DNA from: Methylophaga muralis
GTDB lineage: Bacteria > Pseudomonadota > Gammaproteobacteria > Nitrosococcales > Methylophagaceae
Reading direction: 5' to 3'
Assembly: GCF_001720165.1 (NCBI RefSeq)
Contig: NZ_MCRI01000008.1
Span: 1-64,000, forward strand
DNA: 64,000 nucleotides
The position numbers were made by a program, and so were the translations under genes. The notes under the pieces are model-generated. The model was given only the letters and a program-made list of their open reading frames with translations, was not told the origin of the DNA and did not search any database. Below are positions 58,818 through 64,000 of the stretch, piece after piece (the stretch's first letter is position 1; each line of letters begins with the position of its first letter).

Positions 58818-59840
58818 CTATCGAATATTGGCGTTTTTGTCGTATGAGAAAAATTTCTGCAGAGTGAGCATAATGCGATCCAACACAAAACCAATCAGAC
58901 CAATTGCCAGCACCGCTACCATAATGCGACTAAGTGAATTTGAACTGCCATTTTGAAACTCATCCCAGACAAATTTTCCGAGACCTGGATTTTGTGCCAG
59001 CATTTCTGCCGCTATCAGCACCATCCAGCCAATGCCAAGGGAAATTCTCAAGCCGGTAAAGATCATCGGAATAGAGGAAGGAATCACAATTTTCCAAACC
59101 GTGGTGAAATAGCTCAGCCGTAATACCTTGCCGACATTGAGCAAATCACGATCGATCGATGACACACCAACCGCCGTATTAATCAAGGTCGGCCATAATG
59201 AGCACAGCATCACCGTAATGGCAGAGGTGATAAATGATTTAGAAAACATCGGATCAGCCGAGACATACACTGCACTGACCACCATGGTGACAATCGGCAA
59301 CCAGGCCAGCGGTGATACCGGTTTAAAAATCTGAATCAACGGATTGATTGCGTTATACAGATTTTGGCTCAGACCACTGACAATACCAATCGGGATCGCT
59401 ATCAAACTGGCTAACAGAAAGCCGACAAACACAGTAAATAGACTGGTCCAGATCTGATCGACAAAAGTCGCCCTGCCGGTATAGTCCCGAACCCGAATTT
59501 CAGCATCCGGATTTTTGGCCAATGCTGCTGCATTTCGCTCTGCCTGACGCTGGTAAAACTCATCGGCACGTTGACGTTCTGCCTGATGCTCAGCATTAAG
59601 CACCTTGACCTGTTCCCAGACCTGAACCGGCCCTGGTAATTGCCCAAGGCTAGTATCGACCTTCGCTGCGCCTAAATGCCAGAACATCAAAAAGGCCAGA
59701 ATGGCCAGCAACGGTAAGCCAATCATTTTAGTAAGTTGTTGAAACTGGAATCCGGCCGGTTCCCCACTGGCGATTTTCGCCAGTGGTACGAACCAGTTCA
59801 GCCCCGTCAATTCAAGAAAATATATAGCTTTATCTTTCAT
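58818..59840 (-). CDS. nrtB: Nitrate ABC transporter permease
   Basis: Inner-membrane permease of 340 residues. A first helix at about 35-55 is followed by a charged segment (about 70-125) rich in A, E and R. The BPD_transp_1 domain with five or six helices follows, carrying the EAA-like loop F-T-G-L-R-I-S-L-G-I-G. The long hydrophilic insert after helix 1 is typical of NrtB/NasE. It lies 38 bases after nrtA and 6 before nrtD. Confidence 0.94.
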   Translation of the reverse strand: MKDKAIYFLELTGLNWFVPLAKIASGEPAGFQFQQLTKMIGLPLLAILAFLMFWHLGAAKVDTSLGQLPGPVQVWEQVKVLNAEHQAERQRADEFYQRQAERNAAALAKNPDAEIRVRDYTGRATFVDQIWTSLFTVFVGFLLASLIAIPIGIVSGLSQNLYNAINPLIQIFKPVSPLAWLPIVTMVVSAVYVSADPMFSKSFITSAITVMLCSLWPTLINTAVGVSSIDRDLLNVGKVLRLSYFTTVWKIVIPSSIPMIFTGLRISLGIGWMVLIAAEMLAQNPGLGKFVWDEFQNGSSNSLSRIMVAVLAIGLIGFVLDRIMLTLQKFFSYDKNANIR

Positions 59841-59878
59841 ATGAATTCATCTTCGTCCGTTTTATGAAAACCAGGCGG

Positions 59879-61270
59879 TTAATCCACCTGCTCCTCGCCT
59901 TTCAGGCCAATGGCAAATTTTTCCAGGTAAGCATTTGGTGCTGTACCGTCGTACTCAATGCCGTCGATAAACTCATTTTGAGGAGCTTTAAATCCGGTTT
60001 CAGTCGAAAAATCCGGAAAATCAGTTGCACTTAATTTGCCTTCTTCAATCAACTCCATCGCCGCGATTTGATAAATATCTGGACGATAAACCTTCTTAGC
60101 CATTTCGGTGTACCAGCTATCAGGCTTGGCTTCAGGAATTTGTCCCCAACGGCGCATCTGTGTCAGATACCAGATAGCGTCACTGTAAAAAGGATAGGTT
60201 GCGTGATGACGGAAAAACACGTTGAAATCAGGGGTATCACGTTTGTCACCTTTCTCGTATTCAAATGTACCGGTCATACTGTTGGCGATGACATCGTAAT
60301 CAGCCCCGACATAATAACTTTGTGAGAGGATCTTCACGGCTTCTGGACGGTTGGCATTGTTCTCGGCATCCAGCCAATGTGCTGCACGAATCAAGGCTTT
60401 AACTAAAGCGATGTGCGTGTTGGGGTGCTTATCAGCCCATTGTTGACTGACTCCAAAGACTTTTTCCGGATTGTTTTTCCAGATGTCGTAATTAGCAATG
60501 ACCGGAACACCAATTCCCATAAAAACGGCTTGTTGGTTCCACGGTTCACCAACGCAATAACCATCAATTGTGCCGGCTTCCATGGTCGATGGCATTTGAG
60601 GTGGTGGCGTTACGGAAAGCATGGCTTCTGCATGAAGCTGACCACTGCTATCACCTTTGTGGGGAGCATAATAGCCAGGGTGAATACCACCAGCAGCCAG
60701 CCAATAACGTAACTCGTAGTTATGGGTAGAAACCGGGAACACCATACCCATATTGAAAGATTTGCCTTGTTGCTTAAACGAATCAATTACAGGCTTGAGT
60801 GATTCAGCACTTATCGGATGCTGAGGTTTACCATCTTCACGTGTTGGAATATGAGGTTTCATCTGTTCCCAAACGCGGTTGGAAACCGTGATGGCATTGC
60901 CGTTGAGATCCATACTGAAAGCAGTAATGATATCGGCCTGCGTGCCGTAACCAATGGTGGCACCCAGTGGTTGACCAGCCAACATATGTGCACCATCAAG
61001 TGCACCGTTAATCACACCATCCAACAGTACTTTCCAGTTGGCCTGTGCTTCCAGTGTGACGTACAACCCTTCATCTTCAAAAAACCCTTTCTCCTTGGCA
61101 ATCGCTAACGGTGCCATATCGGTAAGCTTAATAAAGCCCAGACGAAGATCTTCTTTTTCCAGTTCTCCCGGTGCCGCGGTTAATGATGTTGAAAAGCTGA
61201 TAACAGAGAGTATGCCGATGGCAGATAGCCAACGACGCAAAGGATGTGAATTTACTTTTGGTAAAGACAT
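59879..61270 (-). CDS. nrtA: Nitrate ABC transporter substrate-binding protein
   Basis: Periplasmic nitrate-binding protein of 463 residues (NrtA/NasF). The ATG at 61270 follows GGAGTTAACC; an upstream TTG adds four residues. A Sec signal covers about residues 14-35. Landmarks: [15 protein letters not shown], the [10 protein letters not shown] loop, [16 protein letters not shown] and Y-C-V-G-E-P-W-N. It lacks a lipobox, so it is free in the periplasm. Preceded by a sigma-54 promoter, an NtrC site and an ANTAR-type leader. Confidence 0.95.
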   Translation of the reverse strand: MSLPKVNSHPLRRWLSAIGILSVISFSTSLTAAPGELEKEDLRLGFIKLTDMAPLAIAKEKGFFEDEGLYVTLEAQANWKVLLDGVINGALDGAHMLAGQPLGATIGYGTQADIITAFSMDLNGNAITVSNRVWEQMKPHIPTREDGKPQHPISAESLKPVIDSFKQQGKSFNMGMVFPVSTHNYELRYWLAAGGIHPGYYAPHKGDSSGQLHAEAMLSVTPPPQMPSTMEAGTIDGYCVGEPWNQQAVFMGIGVPVIANYDIWKNNPEKVFGVSQQWADKHPNTHIALVKALIRAAHWLDAENNANRPEAVKILSQSYYVGADYDVIANSMTGTFEYEKGDKRDTPDFNVFFRHHATYPFYSDAIWYLTQMRRWGQIPEAKPDSWYTEMAKKVYRPDIYQIAAMELIEEGKLSATDFPDFSTETGFKAPQNEFIDGIEYDGTAPNAYLEKFAIGLKGEEQVD

Positions 61271-61299
61271 GGTTAACTCCAACAGTTAGGACAGAAAAC

Positions 61300-61362
61300 G
61301 GCTACGTTGCCCAATACCGGGGAAATGATTTCCGCACACGGTTTCAATCCTGCGTTGGATTG
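61300..61362 (-). promoter_or_regulatory. ANTAR-type leader RNA of nrtA
   Basis: The predicted transcript begins at 61362 directly with CAATCC-AACGCA-GGATTG (61362-61345), a 6-bp stem with a hexaloop carrying A1 and G4, the ANTAR recognition bases. A second short hairpin GGC-AACGTA-GCC (61312-61300) again has A1 and G4 and is followed by GTTTTC, a possible weak terminator. In Klebsiella the nasF leader has the same logic, with NasR binding two hairpins. The ANTAR protein encoded just upstream is the obvious ligand. Confidence 0.6.
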
Positions 61363-61372
61363 GAGTCCAATC

Positions 61373-61389
61373 TGCAGTTAATATGCCAA
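61373..61389 (-). promoter_or_regulatory. Sigma-54 promoter of nrtA
   Basis: Minus-strand TTGGCATATTAACTGCA keeps GG and GC ten bases apart and matches TTGGCAC-N5-TTGCA at all but two positions. The -12 C lies at 61374, giving a start near 61362 and a leader of about 92 bases before the nrtA ATG. Confidence 0.82.
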
Positions 61390-61491
61390 TTACATACCTA
61401 TTTAAAATTATATATCTTTCAAACACTTAAAAATTATCACGCTCACACCATGACGTTAAATTGCGTCGATTTGGGGCTGATTCAAACGGTC

Positions 61492-61508
61492 GGCACTTTG
61501 TTGGTGCA
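61492..61508. promoter_or_regulatory. NtrC binding site upstream of nrtA
   Basis: GGCACTTTGTTGGTGCA is close to the classic NtrC site AGCACTATATTGGTGCA of enteric glnA. Its centre is about 138 bases upstream of the predicted sigma-54 start. It sits in the loop of a perfect 11-bp inverted repeat (CAAACGGTCGG at 61483-61493, CCGACCGTTTG at 61513-61523), which may also act as the 3' end of the nasT-like transcript, though no T-run follows. Confidence 0.78.
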
Positions 61509-61530
61509 GTAACCGACCGTTTGCTAATCA

Positions 61531-62127
61531 TCAAGGATGAGAATGTGTTTCCAGCAAATTGGCCGTAGCAAGTACCTGTTTTGCCAACATCGCCAGGCGC
61601 ATGTTCTGGTTCATCGCAGTCGTGCGTAACAGACGATAAGCTTCGTCCTCACTGCATTGACGTTGTTGCATCAACACGCCCTTGGCACGATCAATAATCT
61701 TGCGTTCGGCCAGTTTGGTTTCCAGTGATTGCACTTGTTCACGCATCGTTTGTTGTTGTAGAAAACGGTTGCGTGCTGTGCTGAGTAATGGCAACACCCG
61801 ATGTGGTTGCAAACCATCAACCACGTACGCACTGACTCCAAGCTGAATCGCTTGTTTTTCGACCTGTGCGTCATAGGCGTCGGTAAATATAACCACCGGC
61901 ATCGGTTGTTGCCTGAGCAACATGTCGATAAGTGCCATCATGTCACTATCGCAGTTTCGCACTGCGAGAATAAACATGCCGGTAAATTCGAGTTGCTTCA
62001 TAGCAAGTTTGGGAAGAGAAGCCGACTGATTGGTCACCTCGAACATGGTGCCGCTCAGTTGTTCGACTAATTGCTGTGCAATATCAGAACGATCGCACAC
62101 CAATGTGGAATTAAAACTTTGTGTCAT
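61531..62127 (-). CDS. nasT: ANTAR-domain antiterminator (NasT-like)
   Basis: A regulator of 198 residues from the ATG at 62127 (an in-frame ATG at 62148 is the alternative). The first ~120 residues are a receiver-like fold without the normal acidic pocket. The last ~60 are an ANTAR RNA-binding domain: A-K-G-V-L-M-Q-Q-R, E-D-E-A-Y-R-L-L-R and A-M-N-Q-N-M-R-L. It should bind hexaloop hairpins and prevent termination ahead of nitrate genes. It starts 5 bases after the stop of the NIT sensor gene and lies directly upstream of nrtA. Confidence 0.9.
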   Translation of the reverse strand: MTQSFNSTLVCDRSDIAQQLVEQLSGTMFEVTNQSASLPKLAMKQLEFTGMFILAVRNCDSDMMALIDMLLRQQPMPVVIFTDAYDAQVEKQAIQLGVSAYVVDGLQPHRVLPLLSTARNRFLQQQTMREQVQSLETKLAERKIIDRAKGVLMQQRQCSEDEAYRLLRTTAMNQNMRLAMLAKQVLATANLLETHSHP

Positions 62128-62131
62128 GATG

Positions 62132-62998
62132 TCAGTTGAGTTTCGCATGATTATCCGCAGCATAGTTAATGATAAGAGAAAACACGTTAAGTACCGTATC
62201 AATGGCACGGGTGGCCGTTTTAAAATACTCATCTGCTGATAAGGTAATTGCCCCTTCAATCAGCACTTGTTGATCAATGGTCTGTAACAATAAATCGGTG
62301 TCACGTTCAATTCGGTCATTCTGACCTGCCAAAATCGCAATCAATTCTTTATTACGAATTCCGGCAGTTTCTCTGAGCAGCTCAGCAATTCGGCTGTTAG
62401 CTGTTAAACGTTGAAAAGACAACATCATGGTTTCAGCACCACCACCATGACCACGAGCGCATAGCGTTGACCCAACAGCACGCATTTGACCAAGAATTTC
62501 GGCCGCTCTGAGTGTGTCAAGGCAGAGTTCGGATAAGCGGGTAATGTTATCCAGCATGAAGTGATGCAGATTGTATAAACGGCTGAGGTCGTCAAACAGC
62601 GATAATTGACCTTCAATCATTGCGTTGTGTTGACGAATTACCTGATGAGATGTGAGCTTGCGTTGCTGAACCTGTTTTTTCAGTCGTGGCCAATGATCTA
62701 CAAATGACAACCATTGCGGTAGTTTTTGCATATCAGTATTTTCACTGGCAGCGATGAATCGGTCGATTTCCTGTTGCAGGAAAGTTAATTTTCCGGTGAG
62801 AGATGCGTTACCAGCACAAACGGCACTGCTGGTACCACGATGTTGCTGACTAAGATCGATTAGCTCCTTAAGGCGAATCAGTTGTGAAATGGCATGTTTG
62901 ATTCGCCGCTTATCACGTAAACTCACCGTCCATTGTTTGGTAGCGGCGAAACACGCCGCTACCGTAAATGCACCTGCTATGGTGGGGTTGACTATCAT
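62132..62998 (-). CDS. Nitrate/nitrite-sensing NIT-domain protein
   Basis: A 288-residue protein formed by a single NIT domain, the all-helical sensor known from Klebsiella NasR. The signature L-I-D-L-S-Q-Q-H-R-G-T-S-S-A at about residues 46-60 starts the first sensor helix, and a second sensory segment includes Q-M-R-A-V-G-S-T-L-C-A-R-G-H-G. Residues 4-20 are hydrophobic and could be a weak membrane anchor. In NasR the NIT and ANTAR parts are one protein; here they are separate adjacent genes. It probably controls the NasT-like protein by direct binding. Confidence 0.88.
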   Translation of the reverse strand: MIVNPTIAGAFTVAACFAATKQWTVSLRDKRRIKHAISQLIRLKELIDLSQQHRGTSSAVCAGNASLTGKLTFLQQEIDRFIAASENTDMQKLPQWLSFVDHWPRLKKQVQQRKLTSHQVIRQHNAMIEGQLSLFDDLSRLYNLHHFMLDNITRLSELCLDTLRAAEILGQMRAVGSTLCARGHGGGAETMMLSFQRLTANSRIAELLRETAGIRNKELIAILAGQNDRIERDTDLLLQTIDQQVLIEGAITLSADEYFKTATRAIDTVLNVFSLIINYAADNHAKLN

Positions 62999-63028
62999 AG
63001 CCTGACTCTCAATTAGGTTTTTTTACCA

Positions 63029-63142
63029 TTATTCCCAGCTGAAAAGGTAACCAGCCATTAAGCCCAAGGGAGAAATCAACACCAAGAAAAGCAGCTTGAA
63101 AAACTCTTTCATTAAATAGAAAAAATCAACTAGATATCCCAT
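63029..63142 (-). CDS. Small membrane protein, 37 residues
   Basis: An ATG at 63142 is preceded by a near-perfect AAGGAGG ribosome site 7 bases away. The 37-residue product starts M-G-Y-L-V-D-F-F-Y-L-M-K-E-F-F and has one strongly hydrophobic helix (about residues 16-31, rich in L, I, F) ending in L-F-S-W-E. The sigma-54 promoter at 63182 lies just upstream, and the NIT sensor gene follows after 31 bases, so it is the first gene of the sensor operon. I recognise no family; a role in membrane regulation of nitrate sensing is a guess. Confidence 0.72.
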   Translation of the reverse strand: MGYLVDFFYLMKEFFKLLFLVLISPLGLMAGYLFSWE

Positions 63143-63181
63143 GTTGTGGCCTCCTTCGTTGTATGGCAACGTCAGGGATAT

Positions 63182-63198
63182 TGCATAAGCCATGCCAG
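63182..63198 (-). promoter_or_regulatory. Sigma-54 promoter of the NIT sensor operon
   Basis: Minus-strand CTGGCATGGCTTATGCA has GG and GC ten bases apart and matches the -24 half closely. The start would be near 63171. Upstream, 63249-63265 and 63281-63297 hold weak NtrC-like half sites (TTGGTGCG is the best). Confidence 0.65.
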
Positions 63199-63323
63199 AG
63201 ATTTAATCATTATTTATCAATAACTTAAAAATACATCTTGCCAGGTCCTGCATTAAAATGGGCTGTGACAGCTCTGTTTACGCTAGTTTTTGGTGCGTGA
63301 AACCCAAAACTAAAACATAAAAA

Positions 63324-63348
63324 AGCCAGCCCTAAATGCGGGCTGGCT
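63324..63348 (-). terminator. Terminator of the porin-like gene
   Basis: A perfect 9-bp stem AGCCAGCCC/GGGCTGGCT with a 7-base loop. On the minus strand it is followed by TTTTTT, 35 bases after the stop of the barrel protein. Confidence 0.9.
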
Positions 63349-63382
63349 TGGCTAAATAGCTAAATATTTAGCTGAGTAGATA

Positions 63383-64000
63383 TCAGAATTTAACCTGTCC
63401 GTAGACCCAGAATTTTTCGGTATCCACTAATGATGGAAATTCGTTGTCAGCTTTATAATCAGCGTATTTCACCCCGACGGTATAATGCTGGTTAAAGGTT
63501 TTTTCCAGGGAAATATCCAGCTCATTACCGGCATCCAGACTGTCTTCATCGGTTTTAAAGTCATGATAAGAAACAATCAGTTTGGCATCCCAAAACACAT
63601 TGCCCACCACGGTCAGATAAATATCTTTTATTCCCTGATCTGGTGTAGTCAGGAATTGATCGGCCCAGCCCTGAAAGGCATGATTGGTTCCCAGCGGCGT
63701 CTTAAAGCTATCCGTGCCATCCCCTTCCAAAACTTCATAAGAGAGTTTAGCCAGCCAGCCTTTATGTTTAGCACCCAATTCTGCCAGATAATAATTCTGG
63801 GCATCCATCGTTCCGCCCTTATAGTCGCTTTGGCGGGCATATTCAGCGGTATAAACCAGATTCCAGCTATCATTAATCGCTGGTGCACCACTAAGTCTCA
63901 GGCCAAATGTTTTAGATGAAATAACCTCAGCGTCTTCATATTCAAGCAGATAACCGTAGCCTTCCAACTTGCCAAACGGTAAACCACTGTACTGGGCATT
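63383..64000 (-). CDS. Alginate-export-family porin, C-terminal part
   Basis: Partial: the frame is open to the window edge, giving the last ~205 residues. They alternate amphipathic beta strands (Y-Y-L-A-E-L-G-A-K-H-K-G-W, D-I-Y-L-T-V-V-G-N-V-F-W-D-A-K-L-I-V-S-Y-H-D-F as separate strands) and end W-V-Y-G-Q-V-K-F, the terminal Phe of outer-membrane barrels. The pattern matches Alginate_exp (AlgE-like) proteins often found beside nitrate assimilation genes, where they may pass nitrate or another anion. Start and signal peptide lie outside. Confidence 0.8.
   Translation of the reverse strand, partial: NAQYSGLPFGKLEGYGYLLEYEDAEVISSKTFGLRLSGAPAINDSWNLVYTAEYARQSDYKGGTMDAQNYYLAELGAKHKGWLAKLSYEVLEGDGTDSFKTPLGTNHAFQGWADQFLTTPDQGIKDIYLTVVGNVFWDAKLIVSYHDFKTDEDSLDAGNELDISLEKTFNQHYTVGVKYADYKADNEFPSLVDTEKFWVYGQVKF

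Noticed and set aside
62128-62259. Extended start of the ANTAR gene at 62259
   Set aside because: It would overlap the NIT gene by over 120 bases and add a hydrophobic stretch not seen in ANTAR regulators.
63161-63171. CGTTG-CCATA-CAACG at the 5' end of the sensor operon as a third ANTAR hairpin
   Set aside because: The loop has five bases and lacks the A1/G4 pattern.

Overview
The window is chromosomal DNA of a moderately AT-rich gammaproteobacterium. The gene content (tyrS/anmK, ndk-rlmN-pilF-rodZ-ispG-hisS, nadK-recN-fur-bamE, rnr, coq7) is core gammaproteobacterial. A glgC/GH57/malQ/glgB glycogen cluster, two PQQ-type dehydrogenases, a methylamine-utilisation-like cupredoxin and assimilatory nitrate uptake genes fit a marine methylotroph of the Methylophaga type; the genus is an inference from gene content. 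No insertion sequence, prophage, integron or CRISPR array is seen.

Layout. 0.3-6.4 kb: an AraC regulator divergent from a small membrane protein, then tyrS, a murein peptidase, anmK and gcvH. 6.3-13 kb: a glycogen cluster, with glgC-GH57-malQ-gcvH as overlapping genes on the minus strand and glgB divergent. 13-20.4 kb: a minus-strand housekeeping run from ndk to pgi (pgi frameshifted). 20.5-25.4 kb: nadK-recN (recN frameshifted), fur, bamE, a beta carbonic anhydrase and a metallo-beta-lactamase-fold hydrolase. 25.4-29.7 kb: a Lon-like protease, a small secreted protein and an unrecognised tryptophan-rich protein made of about 23 repeats of a K/H-W-Y-E-A-N motif. 29.8-35.8 kb: PilZ, coq7, a diguanylate cyclase, cheV, three tRNAs and rnr. 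36-43 kb: gdhA, then cupredoxin / degenerate GGDEF-EAL / DUF3034 / truncated-haemoglobin lipoprotein, and a diguanylate cyclase. 43-51.6 kb: a PQQ dehydrogenase divergent from a di-haem peroxidase with an FNR box between them, then a TetR-centred redox island. 51.7-64 kb: a nitrate assimilation and c-di-GMP region.

How it works together. The nitrate region holds an MFS nitrate transporter with a fused PP2C/Ser-Thr kinase, an ABC nitrate transporter (nrtA, nrtB, nrtD), and a split NasR-type sensor: a nitrate-sensing NIT protein and a separate ANTAR antiterminator. Three sigma-54 promoters (-24 GG, -12 GC, ten bases apart) lie upstream of the MFS gene, of nrtA and of a new 37-residue membrane protein ahead of the NIT gene. 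Good NtrC-like sites precede the first two. The nrtA leader begins with a 6-bp stem and a hexaloop carrying A1 and G4, as expected for ANTAR binding; a similar hairpin overlaps the predicted MFS transcript start. This points to joint nitrogen-limitation (NtrC) and nitrate (NIT/ANTAR) control.

Cyclic-di-GMP genes are dense: three diguanylate cyclases with intact I-sites, two EAL proteins and a PilZ protein. Four single-base frameshifts (pgi, recN, the GGDEF-EAL gene and the WYEAN gene) are more easily explained by sequence or assembly errors than by four real gene losses, but this needs checking against reads.
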